Program-made: the position numbers and the translations under genes
DNA from: Geosiphon pyriformis
Lineage: Eukaryota > Glomeromycota > Glomeromycetes > Archaeosporales > Geosiphonaceae
Length of the DNA stretch: 64,000 nucleotides
Direction: 5' to 3'
Assembly (NCBI GenBank): GCA_016748015.1
Contig: JAAOMT010000495.1
Coordinates: 1 to 64,000 of the forward strand
In this document: one piece after another, positions 11,881-24,499 of the stretch
Position numbering within the stretch: the first letter of the stretch is position 1
Layout: each line of letters opens with the position of its first letter
The notes under the pieces: model-generated
Seen by the model: only the letters and a program-made list of their open reading frames with translations
What the model was told of the DNA's origin: nothing
Database searches by the model: none

Positions 11881-12693
11881 ATGTCTAGCCAAAATTACAT
11901 TAACTGCCTCCACTGCTTAATTAAGCAAATCAGCCAAAAAATCGTCCGATCAAAGTGATTGCTGACTGGGATGAGGTTTTGTTTCCCTTCCGTCCGAGGT
12001 GTAACTATAAATTTGGTGGATTGACTATTTCTTTTGAGAAATTTTTGAGAAAGAGCCAAGATAACTAGCTCTAGTTTAGATGGTAACGTAATGACTGCTT
12101 ACGAAGGATCAAATAAGAAACTAATATTTTCTGATGCTACTGACGAAGAAAAACAAGCTGCTCTAACTTACTCCAAATTACAAAGTGAAAGAAGAAAGCA
12201 TCCAGAAAAAGAGACCCTAGGTGTTGAGAGCTTACTGAAGCAGCTTCTGGACCTGACACTCCTTTTCTTTCTCCAGCTAAAGAAATTCTGCTAGCTTTAC
12301 AACAAGGCTTAATCAGTGAGTTATTGGTTCTAAGCACCACTCTTACTAACTGGGATGAAAGAAAAAAAACTTGATCTGGTGAAAAGCCAGCAGTAGTGAA
12401 AGCCAAAGAAAGCAGATTTGCTAAAAGCTTTGCTAGCTTCCCACAGTGCATGATTGATATTATATACGTTAAAAAGATTGGTAACGAAAACAAACCCCAT
12501 CGTTGAGAATGAATAAGAGATAATCATCCTGATTTTGATTGATTTATTTATTGATGATAACCATGCTTTAATTACTTCTACCCGTGACCATTTAGGACCC
12601 GGTAAGTATTATGCCATGCCGGATTACAAGTGCGTCGGCATATTCAAAACCTCAGTAAGTGATCTTAAGGATGAAGATTTTGTCAGAGTATAA
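11881..12693 (+). pseudogene. Broken HAD-like hydrolase
   Basis: Four blocks in shifting frames read as one protein. Block one (about 11935-12055) has KVIADWDEVLFPFRP, resembling HAD motif I (D-x-D). Block two (about 12056-12203) continues from MTAYEGSNKK. Block three (about 12204-12506) has KEILLALQQGLISE and VLSTTLTNWDERKK, the motif II position, with an internal TGA at 12373-12375. Block four (about 12541-12693) has FIDDNHALITSTRDHLGPG, resembling motif IV, then a C-terminal tail ending at TAA. HAD enzymes are usually phosphatases acting through an aspartyl-phosphate. At least three frameshifts and one stop make this copy nonfunctional. It begins 10 bases after the transposase-like gene, on the same strand, so it is probably part of the element's gene set. 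The start is uncertain; ATG 11881 is the nearest but is out of frame. Confidence 0.6.
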
Positions 12694-12725
12694 ACAAAAG
12701 ATTAATTTGAAAGATGGAAAAAATA

Positions 12726-12818
12726 ATGAGCAGTTATGCTTTTGGCTTAATTACCCCAATTATTTTATACGGAGGATATTGGATCATTAAAAAATCACAT
12801 GAAAAACGGAAAAAGTAA
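12726..12818 (+). CDS. 30-residue membrane micro-ORF
   Basis: An ATG at 12726 opens a 30-residue frame ending at TAA 12816-12818. It begins MSSYAFGLITPIILYGGYWI and ends in a Lys/Arg-rich tail, so it has one clear hydrophobic segment and a positively charged end, like small tail-anchored membrane proteins. It lies 26 bases before the right terminal repeat of the element. I do not recognise it, and chance cannot be excluded at this length. Confidence 0.25.
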   Translation: MSSYAFGLITPIILYGGYWIIKKSHEKRKK

Positions 12819-12844
12819 ACTTCATGCTTCGAATGATGTCACAA

Positions 12845-12879
12845 GTTCACTTTGTCTGGTTTTGTTGCAGCACGCCCCA
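12845..12879 (-). repeat. Right terminal inverted repeat
   Basis: The plus strand reads GTTCACTTTGTCTGGTTTTG... and ends CGCCCCA. The first 26 bases are an exact reverse complement of the left end; the only mismatches are the three bases at 12871-12873. Confidence 0.8.
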
Positions 12880-13047
12880 AATTTAAACAATTAGCTTGAA
12901 TTAAAATATCTGATTGTGGAAGAGTGATTATAATATATGATAAACATCAAAATCAGTTGTGACAAATAAAATTGGCCTTTGTTAAAATATATTTTTCTCA
13001 ATATATATGATACCATATACAGGGTATTTGATAAAAGATACTCCTCT

Positions 13048-13118
13048 TGCGTATGCTGGGAATCGAACCCAGGTCTACCGCGTGGCAGGCGGTAATTATA
13101 CCACTAAACCACATACGC
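13048..13118 (-). tRNA. tRNA-Gly (anticodon GCC)
   Basis: Read on the minus strand the 71 bases fold as a standard cloverleaf. The 7-bp acceptor stem is GCGTATG/CATACGC, the anticodon stem ACCGC/GCGGT encloses loop CTGCCAC (anticodon GCC), and the T arm contains GGTTCGATTCC (B box). The A box is TGGTTTAGTGG. No intron is present. Downstream on the minus strand a TCTTTT run (plus-strand AAAAGA near 13033) would serve as the RNA polymerase III terminator. Confidence 0.95.
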
Positions 13119-14241
13119 CTCGAACTATTAATTAACTTTTTCAATTCTTTACCTATATTTTTAATAGTTTATATAGATCACCAGTTATGATTGGCTCGCG
13201 TTATCGTATCAAATTTAAATATACCGGTTGAGCTTCATGATATTCAACGATCAAAACTTTTTCATCCTCAAACAATAGTAACTTTCCACGTTTGCAATTT
13301 GAAGCATCTATGTTTTTTTTGCCAATGATCCAAATAATTATGAGGATTTGGTCTTATGTGAGAAAATCAAAACTAGATGCCGCAATAATGTTTCTGTGAA
13401 TATTTTCTCAAAAGATCATCGTTGATTTTCAATCCATTTTCCCCCCGCAAATAATGTTGCTTTCTTTACGATGACATCTTTTATTTTTTTTCAAGTCTAT
13501 TTCTGGTTTTTAATGCCCAAGATATTCTTATTAAAAAATCATTTTTTATCTTTGATCACCAATCAATACTTAATTTTCGTTGTAAGCTTTTCCGTATTTC
13601 AGCATTTCGCTCCGAACCCCACACTGTTTATATTTCAAAAAGGTGGAGTTTTTTGAATATTTGTTGTCGTCAATTCTCTAATAACTTGTTTACAATCTTA
13701 TCTTTGATTTGATTATATATTTTTAGAGTTTCTCACGCGTCTTCCAGATCGTTGAAAACACTTAAAGTTAAAAAATCATTCCAGCCTGATACTTTGAATT
13801 AAATTTCTTTTATTTGCTTATAAAAAAGTATTCCTCACAACTTTTTCATGTTAAACTTAGCACCCATTCCCAGAATTCTCGCATTATTATTAAGTTTACC
13901 CTTAAATATCTTAGATTGTGTTCTCTTCGACGAAACTGATCTTCAATCTTGGACCTTATCACAGAAAACATAACCGAATCTTTAATATTTAATTGTGCGT
14001 TGGGGTTAATGCTGCTCTATCAGAACGGGCTCTTTTGAGAAATGCATCTCGTCTGTAAAGTTGGTTTACAGGATTGTAGCAGGAGTTTCTGGTTCAGAAA
14101 TCGTATGCCCTTGATAAAATAACGGGCTAAAATGAGGGAAAATCTCATATAAAGTGGAAGGGTTCCAACATGCTCAAGCGGGCTCATTACAGTTTAAAAC
14201 TTTTCATATTTCAAACATATATCAAAATAATAACTGCAAAA
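13119..14241. other. Intergenic region between tRNA-Gly and the small secreted peptide gene
   Basis: No supported gene. A short plus-strand open frame near 13471-13656 is hydrophobic and T-rich, with no sign of being real. Confidence 0.4.
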
Positions 14242-14481
14242 ATGATTCAATATCCAAAATCTCCAATCACTTTTTTTTTGCTATCGATTATTTGCATCTT
14301 GCAGCTGAGCTTGCAACTAGTGCTCGCGATGCCAACTCAAAACTTGGAAGAACAGTTACACCCTGAGAGCATCCTGAAAAGGTCTTCTCATTCGACTGCG
14401 TCATACTCTGGATACAATGATCCTTCTAACTGGGATCTTTCCCTTGAAAGAGGTTGCGGCCGGATTTTACCGTGCTCTTAA
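14242..14481 (+). CDS. Small secreted, dibasic-processed peptide precursor
   Basis: A single-exon gene of 79 residues runs from ATG 14242 (context CAAAAATGATT) to TAA 14479-14481. Residues 1-29 (MIQYPKSPITFFLLSIICIL... ending VLA) are a convincing signal peptide. A short pro-region follows and ends in Lys46-Arg47, a classical Kex2 cleavage site. Cleavage would release a 32-residue peptide rich in Ser, Tyr and Asn with two Cys (72 and 78) near its C-terminus (GCGRILPCS). This is the layout of secreted fungal peptides such as Kex2-processed effectors or signals; which, I cannot say. The frame is open further upstream (ATG 14170), but the start at 14242 places the hydrophobic core correctly. No homologue recognised. 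Confidence 0.55.
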   Translation: MIQYPKSPITFFLLSIICILQLSLQLVLAMPTQNLEEQLHPESILKRSSHSTASYSGYNDPSNWDLSLERGCGRILPCS

Positions 14482-14549
14482 CCTTAATCTCCAGAAATTT
14501 CACGAGATAGGGATGAAAAATTTACAGCTCCACCCAAAGTCCAACCAAA

Positions 14550-14565
14550 CCCCCCCCCCCCCCCC
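14550..14565 (+). repeat. Poly-C tract (16 C)
   Basis: Sixteen consecutive C bases 68 bases downstream of the small secreted peptide stop codon, unique in an otherwise AT-dominated window. Confidence 0.95.
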
Positions 14566-17500
14566 ACATACACATACATAAAACGAACTTCTGGTTTGAT
14601 ATTAGCCTTGCATTTAGTTCAAAATTTAAGGATAAAATTAGTAAAATTAATAAAATTAATTATAATTTTATTTGGACAATAATTATATAAAATTTTTTTT
14701 ACTTCCATAATGTTTAGTTAGACAAAATCTTTCATATCATTTTTTTTACCTCTTCTATCTATTGCTTGCAAATTTTAATGTTGAAATAAAAGTTCCTCAT
14801 TAGATACAAGGGTCATTCTTTAGACCATCGAATATTTAGCAAGATAAAAACAAAAAAGTCAAGTACGCCTTTGAATCATTGGAAATACCAAATAGGATGT
14901 TTTTCGGGCATTAATTAATATAAATAAAACTAATTTGAAAATTTAGATAAGATTGTACTTCATCAAATGTTTAATACGAAAAAGAGCCAACTAATTGAGA
15001 CTACAAACAAAAAATTATTTATTAAACGAGGTTGAATCAATTTTAAAATAAATATTTAGGTTTGAAAATTTAATTTTGTTTGAAATTTGTGACTTCTTTA
15101 CAAATCTACATGTTTTTGATCTTTTATAAATGATCTACCTTCTCACTACTAAAAAACTTGGTTTTGTATTCCTTTTTGAATTGCCAAGATGATGAAGAAA
15201 TTTGTAAAAGACTACGTATTAGGAAGGTTTTAATGGCAAATTTGCATAAGAGAATTATCTACATATTAAAAGGCTTTCCATTCTTAGCTTTTGTCTTGAA
15301 TTCTCTGGTTTGACCTGGAAAATAAATCTATTTTGAAAAAATAGAAAATTAAGTCATTTGATCCATTTTAAAAAATTTATGTTTCTTATTAAACGGTAAT
15401 AAAAGATAAGATAGTAAACTTTTTTACTGTTAAAATGAACCAAAAAAAACTCCTCGATTTGGTCAACTTTTCTTGTGGCAGAAAAGTAATTTATTTATTC
15501 CAAACTTAGGTGGGAATAAATTATTAATTATGAGCATATTTTCATGAGAAAAGTCAGTATATTGAAGATTGATCAGTCTGATAATAATCAAGTTAATCAA
15601 AGAAATTTACTTCCGTTACCGTACAAATTTGTTTTGAAAATGTGAAGTCATCAATTATCATTTTGAATCGTTTTGAATTAGAATCAATTCGACATGTTTT
15701 TTTCCAAAATTCACGCCAAGCTAAAATCAGGTCATAGATTTATATTTCAATATTTTCGCATGCAATAAACTTTTAGAACTCAATCGCAGCAGTTAGAATT
15801 TAATTTAATTGTTTTGTATTTGAGCTTAAATTTTTTAATTTTCTTATTTTAAATTTCTTTGAATAGAAAATGAAACTATATATAGCCAAAACTTTTTATA
15901 TAGATAGCCATTTATACCAAATATCTGCTGATGACAATGAAATTTCTTGCTCTGAAACCCTTAATATAAAATTCCATTGTTTATATCAATAGTTAATAAA
16001 TCTTCTTATTACCTGTACCAATACTTGTTGGTGGTCCTGACTATAATCAACAGTGTATTTTTAAAACAATATTTTTGTGAAAGAACATGTGAAAATATCA
16101 TAATTTACTGTTTACTCCAATGCTATAAGTTGAAATCTGAAATCTGAAATTAACCTTAATTTCTATTATTAACTTACATTATTATTATTATAATATCATT
16201 ATTTCAAATTATTAAAAGTTTTAAGCTATCAATAAATACTTTTTATGAAAAAAGTAACCATATTTAATAAAAACAAAAATATCTTTTAAAAAACTTTTGT
16301 TAAAATTTATATTCATAATTAAATTTAATATTTAATTGTGTTGACTATATATTTATTTTAGACAATTGCAAATATAAAAAGACTAATTTTAATAAAAATA
16401 ACTAAAAACTTTGATAATAACCCTAAAAGTTAAATTATTAAAAAAACAAACTATCAAAAAATACAATCAAAGAATTTAATAATTAAAAAATATAACAATT
16501 TAGATATAAAAATTACACTTTACAAGTAAAAACTAAATTTATACTCGGAAAAAAAATATTGTACAGAAAAAAGTATATTAAATAAAAATAATATTTTTCA
16601 GCCAGAATTACAAAGAAAAAATATTTTATATTTATTTAATTAAAATTTCAATATTATATTAAATATAATTTAAAAAATATCTAATACAACAAAAAATTAT
16701 ATTATATAGTAAATTATATTAATTAGAATGAATATGTGAATTTTAAGAAAAATTTTATTTTAATATATAAGATTTTTAATAATAATTTGAACTATTAAAA
16801 ACATTGATTACAAAGTTCTTTAATAAAACCAAAAAATTTAGAAATGGCATAACAATTCGATTTAACATGTAGTACTAGAAAAATTTAAAAATAATGACCA
16901 CTTTTTATTCACAAGTTTTGCGCAGATTAAACAAAATTAAAATTCCAGTTGAATATTATTAACAAAAAAAATTGGATAGAAATTCTAATTTGAAATAATT
17001 ATTTTAATCGATTGAATGCTAATATGCATTGTCTATCTTAAAGAATTTCTACTTTCTTGATATTGCTCTAACCCATATTAGCCTTTAATCTTAATTTTTC
17101 TACGTTCATTATCTTTTGTAAAATACAATGGCTTATTTAATTCATTAAAAAACAATTTATAATTGATTTTAAAATATATTTTTTTTATTTTATTAAAACA
17201 TAAAATTTTCTTCATAAATTAAAAAGAGGAATTCTATCAACTTTTCTCGTAAAGCATGGAATATGATAACAAATTTAGCGATTAATTATTGTTGGAAAAT
17301 ACCAGTGTTTTATCTTTGACTATTTTTAATCTTGAAAAAACAGATAATAGTTCATGAGTTATTCAAAACTTAATTGGGACAATTCAATATCAGCTTCAGA
17401 ATTGATTATTGTTTCTTACCAATAATTGTGTTTTTTGATTAAAAATACTTAGCAATTTTTCATTCTTTAAAATCTGATATACATCAATGTGTTACTACAA

Positions 17501-17629
17501 ACTTTATTAGATAGATTATTGTTGATCTTTTTTTTAATTGCATTTATACTAATGAATTATAAGAAAAAAATCATATATTCCAATTTAATTAACTTGAAAT
17601 TAGAGTTTTACCTGTTTTGAACAAAGTTT
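14566..17629. other. AT-rich intergenic region, no gene seen
   Basis: These 3 kb contain no open frame with coding character, no RNA gene and no clear repeat. Composition becomes more extreme from about 16.2 kb onward. The 3' end of L3 (minus strand) begins at 17630. Confidence 0.5.
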
Positions 17630-19344
17630 TTAAAAATTCTCTAAAGAATCCAAAGCGGGAATAAATGATTTATTTAATTCTTGATCTTGAGCATTTTTAA
17701 CGCATTTATCCATCATAATTCCAAAATAAGGGCCTTTGTGTTTATCATCACTACTAAAGGTATAGGCAGCTACACAATGCTGAAAAAAAGCGCTATCAAA
17801 ATCACTGAATCAAAACAAAAATTTAGTCCTCATTTTTGAATACCTCGTTTTCAGACCCATCACATTGACAAATCTTATTGTCGGCATCAATTAAATATTC
17901 GGTTGCATGGTGGACATATGGAGGATAATCCGGCCATATTACGAAGGGATCATTTATTCTTGTTGAGCGGAAGATTTTTAACCTTTGAGTTGAAATCAAT
18001 TTATTGACAAAACGAGCAAAGTATTGGTTTCCTATTCGAGGCTGACCATATGTATAGACTGTAGCATTGTAATTAACTCTTTGGTATTTACCCAAGAATG
18101 CAAGACTGGCAAATACTGCATATGCTGTTTTCGGATAGAAGTTCAAATCATTGAAGTTTTGAAGGGATTGTCAATTGGCACAGACATTGGTTTGATTCAA
18201 CTCACCACCACCAAGTCCATGGCCGACAAATTGAAATTCTTTCTTTTCTGTCTTTTTGACAATTTTCTCAAGATCAGCCATAAAAGTGGTTTGAAAACTG
18301 CTCCATTGTCTATATATTTCTTGATGAACAGTTATCATTTTCTCATTTTCAAAAGTTGGATAAGGTGTCTGAGCAGTAAGACCCTCTTTTCTATATGAGT
18401 ACAATTGTTCTTCATTTCCACGAATTGCGACAATTATTGGATAGGATTCTAAATCTTTTATTTTCAAAAGAAAGTTACAACAAGATTCAAATAGACTTTA
18501 TGAAAAATGAAACTTCTTAAGCAAATAAAAAAATTACCCCAATAACGTATACTGATGGACTTATTGTTGCAGTATGGGGTATTTGCAAAAGTTGCATACG
18601 TCTTTAATGATTTAACAATATCAGAATCTTTTTGAAGGTATTTTATTCGAAAAAATTTTTCCTTAAAAAATTGAACGATGTTGAAGTTAAACATTATTGA
18701 ACTTATCAGCTCAGAACTTTCCAAGTTCGAATCTTTAGTTTCCGTAAGAAATTTATTCTTCTCCATAATTTCAGCTTTATCATTCCAAATCTCGGAGGCA
18801 TCTGATGTAAGATCAAGAGGTGTCCGGTTAGTTGCTTGTGGATCTAAAAATGTCGCTTTACCCAATTTGCCATACAAATAAGTTAACATTGTACAAAGGC
18901 AAATGGATTATTTTAATTACCTTCTGGCATAACCTCTATTTTATTATAGGTATACATATTTTCAGTCAAATCTTCAGATGTTGAAGATAGTTGTTTGTCA
19001 CAACGGGAAATGGTTGGAGTTAGCAAAGTATCAAGAGAGGGGTCATCAAGTGTCTCGTTTAAAATACTATTGTCTAGCTTTGACTTAGTCTGAGATGATT
19101 TATCATCAAACGAGTTGTGTTGATCAAAATCAATTGTATTTGTGAACGTTGGGTTAACACAATTGCCATGAAGTGAGTCGGCTAAATCGAAATCGAGATT
19201 TCTTTTTAAAGGGTCCTTTGATAACTTTTGTTCTGATGAGATTGGCTTGGCATTTGTATTGGAAACACGAAAAATAAAAAATAGAGAATTTGGAAAAATG
19301 AACAGAAAATAAACTAGACTCAAAACTTTTGAAAGGTTAAACAT
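17630..19344 (-). CDS. L3: secreted class 3 lipase-like protein with Ser to Gly nucleophile
   Basis: I model five exons on the minus strand: 19344-18921, 18843-18538, 18454-18206, 18124-17844 and 17779-17630, giving 469 residues. The acceptor of exon 3 could also be at 18448, six bases shorter. A signal-peptide-like start (MFNLSKVLSLVYFLFIFPNS) is followed by about 190 acidic, Ser/Asn-rich residues and then the lipase domain. Motifs are ANTPYC, VAIRGNEE, the elbow G-H-G-L-G-G with Gly323 in place of Ser (codon at 18216-18218), TYGQPRIGN, INDPF with Asp385, HHATEYLI, and HKGPYFG with His434. Loss of only the Ser predicts a catalytically inert protein. L3 and L2 share the long acidic pro-region, absent from L4-L11, so they form one subgroup. 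L3 has an additional intron inside that region (phase 1). Confidence 0.85.
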
Positions 19345-22300
19345 TTGAATATTAACCAAGATGGAAAGTTTTGTTATGATTAAAATTTAATGAGTTGTAT
19401 AGAAATTCTACTGAAAATTATTGTCGAAAACTATATCCTAATAAAAATAAAACCAGAATACTGAAAATTCGGATAATTCAAGTTCTTCCAATGTCTTAAT
19501 CATCAGAGCTTCTATTTTTTAACAGTTCTAGAATAGGAATGTTTTAGAAAATCTTAAAAATACATAATAGTTCCCGTTAAGCCGAAGATGGATAATCCAA
19601 AAATTTTTATGTCAATCTCTGATCTGAAATAAGATAATCATTGATTTTTTTATTATATTTTATTGATATTTTGAATACTTTAAAAAAATTATTTAATTCA
19701 CCATTTTTAAATTGTGATACTATAACAGAATAACTAAACATTTCAAGTATTAAAAGAAAAATTACATCTATTGCATATATTATACATACATCACAATGCT
19801 TTTACATTTACTCAAAAATTAAACTTTTTCAACTAAAAGAATTTAATCTAATACATTTAAATATTGCATTAGAAAATTAATTTAATAAAAGAGAATTAAT
19901 AATACATGATATTTTAACAACAGAAAAATAGATTTCTTAACAGAATTTAAATTGATATATCATTAATTTTAAAAAGAAAGAATATTAAAATTTTATGCAT
20001 TGAAAAAGAAAGAATATTAAAATAATCTATTAATTTTTTTCAAAGATAACCATCAACATTTGTTTAAATATTAAGAGAAAATACCCTTTATAATAAATTA
20101 ATAAAAGAATATATATCAAAATATTGAAATAAATTTAATAAACATTTAGAATACAGTGAAAGCCATCTGAAATCTATCACTTATGAAAAGATCAATTAAT
20201 CAAATAAATAATAAGGATAATAATAATAACTTCATTACGAAGTTTTAAAATAATTATAGAAAATGAAGATTAAGAGCCGTCTATCTATATAATAAATAGT
20301 AAATTTAAACAATAATATAAGCATAAAATTGGTTTATAATAATTTCTTACCTTCAGGCAAATAGATTAACTCTTTAATGAAGTAAAGTAATTTTCTGATT
20401 TTAAAAACTGTTCCATTTTGAGATTCTCAGTATTAGACTTTTTTGTAAACTTCTCATCTTCAGACGCTCGCTTTAACAGCCGATACATCTCGTAAAGTTT
20501 CCAAAACTTCTTTGGCAGTAGATTGATTCTCGGAATTGAATTCTAAGTTTTAAAACAAAATAAAATTATTTATAAGTAAAAAATTATGCCTCGAAAATTT
20601 GAGTTTTCATATAGAAAAAAATGATTGACATAATTTAACATGATTTTATAATTCATTTCAATTTAGAAATAAAGCCTTTATAATTAATGATACTTGGAAT
20701 TAAATTGAAGCTAAAAAAAAACACAATATATTCACAATTTAATCAAAAATTAACAATAACAGACAATTGGATTTACATTTAAAATCCTCATTTTTTAACC
20801 AATTTGCAAAATTAATTTTTTTAAAAAATTCAAAATTTGTTTCTAACTATTCTTAATTCTAAATGCAAGAATAATTTTTGATTCATGAAGGGTAAATTTT
20901 GTTTTCTAACTAAGAGATATGAACAAAAAGTCGGAAATAAGATTTATAAATGGTATTTAATCTATTTCAAAAAAATTTCAAAATTTCAAATAATTATTAT
21001 ATATTACTTTTTATTTTGTAAAATAATTAATATTAATTGTAATTAAGAATTTTTTGAAATATTTTTTATTAATAAATTTAATAAATTAATAATTAGCATA
21101 TAATTAAAATTATGCATTATTGATAGTTTCTTTTAAATAATTTTTTTACGAAAATCAGTTTAAATTATTGTTATAAATAACACTTTTATTTTATAATAAT
21201 TAAACTGACAAAATTTGATCTAAAAACAAAAACAAAAAATACTAAAAATTATTATTGATAAAAGTAAAAGTTTTTTCTGCTGAATTTCTAATAAAATAAA
21301 TATTAATTATGTAATTAAAATAATTAAGTGAAAAATAATTGAATAAAAATAATTAACTAGAAAATAAAATTAATTAATTAAACAGTTTAATTATTTGAAA
21401 AAAAAATTAATTAAATAATTTTTAATTAAAAATGATATTGATAATTCAAAAAAAAATAACTAAGAAAATAATAATCTAAAAAATATTTTTGATTAATTAA
21501 AAAAATAAAAGATTAACAAAAAAAGTATTATTAATTCTGAAAAAACAAGAAAATAATTAAAACATAATTTATATATTTATAATATCTATATGTTTTTAAA
21601 AACCACCTTTTTTTATGTACATTAATAATATATTAAAAGAAAAAATAGTTTTTTTCTAATTCACAAAAAAAAATTATAATACTATTTTTGTTTATTAAAA
21701 CTGATTAACATGTCAAAACAGCTATAATAGCATCAAAAGATTTAAAATATATTATAATATATTGCTAAATACTAACAGATTTTAAAAACATTTTTAAAAC
21801 TTCATTATAAATACTAAAAGCTATTATAAAATTAATTATAAATATATCTAAAAGCATATTATACAAAGCAATAACAGAAACAAAATCAGATATCAAAAAT
21901 TTAACAATTTTAAAAGTAAAAAAAAGACAAAATTAGCAAACTCAGCTTAAAATACAGCATTCAAAAAAGCTTATAAAGCAAACTTTATACAACTTTATAT
22001 TGTTTTTAAACACAAATTTAGTATTAATAAATTTATATATAAACTAAAATACAGTCTTAATAAAAAGTAATTTGATCTTAAAGAAAATATTAAGTATTAA
22101 AATAGTAGATACTTATTCAATAAATTTTTAATAACTAAAAATAAATATCTAAGTATTACTAAAAGCAATATTAAAAAACAAAAAAAAATTAATTAACTTA
22201 GTTTCTATTTGATTAGTCTAATTATTAAGATTAGATAACTTGATAGATTAAATATTTAAAAATATGTTCAAAAACATAATTTATTTTATTTCCAAGACCA

Positions 22301-22599
22301 ATAAAAATTAACCAAAAATTGACATATCAAAAAAGATAGTCAAGAGTTAATTTAGACGAAAAATAACCAATTTATTTCTATTGTTATTGCTTAAAACAAA
22401 AAACTTTTTCTTATTTATAGTTATAATAAAACTAAGTATTGTAATTAATATTGATAATACAGAATTAAAAAAAAAGCCAAAAGAAATAGAAAAACTAAAA
22501 ATTTATTTTTCACGAAAAAAAAATGCTTTAAGACACTAAAATTAACAGAAATACCAAAAAAAAATTTTAGTATTTCAAAAAAGTTGGTATTAAACATAA

Positions 22600-22860
22600 C
22601 AAAGATATAGAAAATTTAATTTTTAACTAGTTTAGTTTTTATGGTTATTTAAGCAGTAGTAAAAAAAAACCAAAAAAAAAACAATTGAGTTATTAACTCT
22701 TTATTAAAAACTCTAAGTCTCTTGAAAAAAACAAAGATTATGTCAGAACTAATTCAATTAGACTTTTTAAAAAACTTTAAAAGAAAACAAATTTCTAGTT
22801 AAAAATAAAAAAGATGCTTTTAAAACATTAAAAAATTATTTAATTATAATTTTATTTAAA
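22600..22860 (+). other. Possible decayed reverse-transcriptase fragment
   Basis: Reading across stops, 22760-22850 gives FKKL, KKTNF and DAFKTLKNYL, in an order that resembles the end of a Ty3/gypsy reverse transcriptase and its connection to RNase H. Everything is heavily mutated toward A/T, so the match is weak and may be due to composition. Confidence 0.25.
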
Positions 22861-24499
22861 AAAAATATCTTTACAAAATACTATTAAGCAATTTTAATAA
22901 TTATTAATATATTATTTAAAAAAACAGTATTATGATTTAAAAATTTAATAAAAATTATAAAAATAATATAAATTATTCAATTATAAAATATTACAGTTAG
23001 AATTTTAAAATAATAATAAAGTATATAGTAATAATTACTAAATACTGTTAATAACTAATACTATTTTATAATTGTAGCAAATATTATATTATAATACCAA
23101 TAAATGCTATTTAGAATATCAAATATAAAATATATAATGTGTTATTTTATAAAACTACAAACATATAATGTTATTATAAAACAAAAACATAAACAATAGA
23201 TAAAATAAAACAGAATATTTATAAATTTATCTATTGAAATTTTGATGTTTTAAATAATATTATTTAAAAAACAAGCAAATTTTTAATTTTACTAAAAACA
23301 ATACAAAATTGTTATAAATTATTAAAATTTCAAAAATAACAGAATCACATTATTTTGTATAATATTCAAATTAATTAAATAATATTTTATTAATTATTAA
23401 AGTTTTTTAAATTGAATTTTTTAAATATAAGCTTATTGATATAATTTATGTCTTATATTAATGGTTTTAGAATTTAATATCAGATATCAATTATATTTTT
23501 CAGTAAATATTTATTTAATATATTTTACAAAAATTAACAATTATACAAATCAAAAAAAATAATAAAAAAATAAAAAAAAAATAAAAAAGTAGTTTTATTG
23601 TATTAATTTTTGCTTTAAATAAATTTTTGATCTGAATATAAATATATTTTTACAGCTTGAAAAAGTTTTGTTTATATATTTTTAAAAATAAATTAATAAT
23701 TAAGTTATTAATCAAGTCAATATTACATCAATAACTATTTTTAAAAATAAAGTAATTAACTAATAACATTAATAATTAAAACATATAACTAATTATAACT
23801 AAGTAAATAAATAATACTAAAAATTAAAAGTTTTAATTATATTATTATTTTTCCAAAAAAATTGAGCTTCAGCAAAATAAATTTATCTAAAAAAAGTTTT
23901 GAAGTTTTTATTTTAAAGCTAATTGATTGGTTGAAATTTTTAGCTAACAAAATATATAAAAGTTGTAATAATATTAGTTTTGTATTCTAGAGATCAAAAT
24001 TTTATATAAGTATTTTAGTTTTTTTTGTAATAGTTAAAACTTTTAAAACATCTAAATATATAATATTTAAGATTTTTACTTGTATTTCTGAAGTTGTTTT
24101 CTTTAAAAGCTTTATATTTTCAATAACTTTATCAAGTCTTTGATAATATTTTAGTTGTCTTTTATATAAAAATTTCTTATGGATAAGACTTTTTTTATTG
24201 TTTTTTTAAGTATGTAAAAAAGAAAAATGTTTTAACAGTTATGTATTTAAATATATATTTCTCTATTTTATTGTCTTTTTGTGACAGTTTTTTGAAAGTT
24301 AATAACAGAGTTATTCTAATTTTATCTTTATTTATTATTTGTTTTCTAATTGTAAGCAAAACATTTGGGTAATTTTTTGTCCAATATTTGTAAATTGTAA
24401 AAAAGACGTTTTACATATTTTGATTGAAAAATATTTTTTAACGTTGATTGAAAATATTTTTTCATGTTGATTAAAAATATGTCTGTTTTAGGATTAAAA

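Larger units (their letters stand above)
6516..12879 (+). mobile_element. 6.4-kb DNA transposon-like element with inverted ends and effector cargo
   Basis: The segment is bounded by 35-base inverted repeats (6516-6550 and 12845-12879) that match at 32 positions. All recognisable genes inside lie on the plus strand: a putative secreted protein, a Crinkler-type nuclease-kinase, a DDE-transposase-like gene, a HAD-like hydrolase and a 30-residue ORF. Their base composition is visibly richer in G and C than the AT-rich surroundings, which suggests a different origin. The transposase-like and HAD-like genes are broken by stops and frameshifts, so this copy is probably immobile. No clear target-site duplication is visible: flanks read ...GTGAAA before and AATTTA... 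after, at most a 2-base AA. The superfamily is unknown to me. Confidence 0.7.

Noticed and set aside
12137-12493. 118-codon minus-strand frame
   Set aside because: It is antisense to the HAD-like relic, whose plus-strand frames show recognisable motifs and codon bias.
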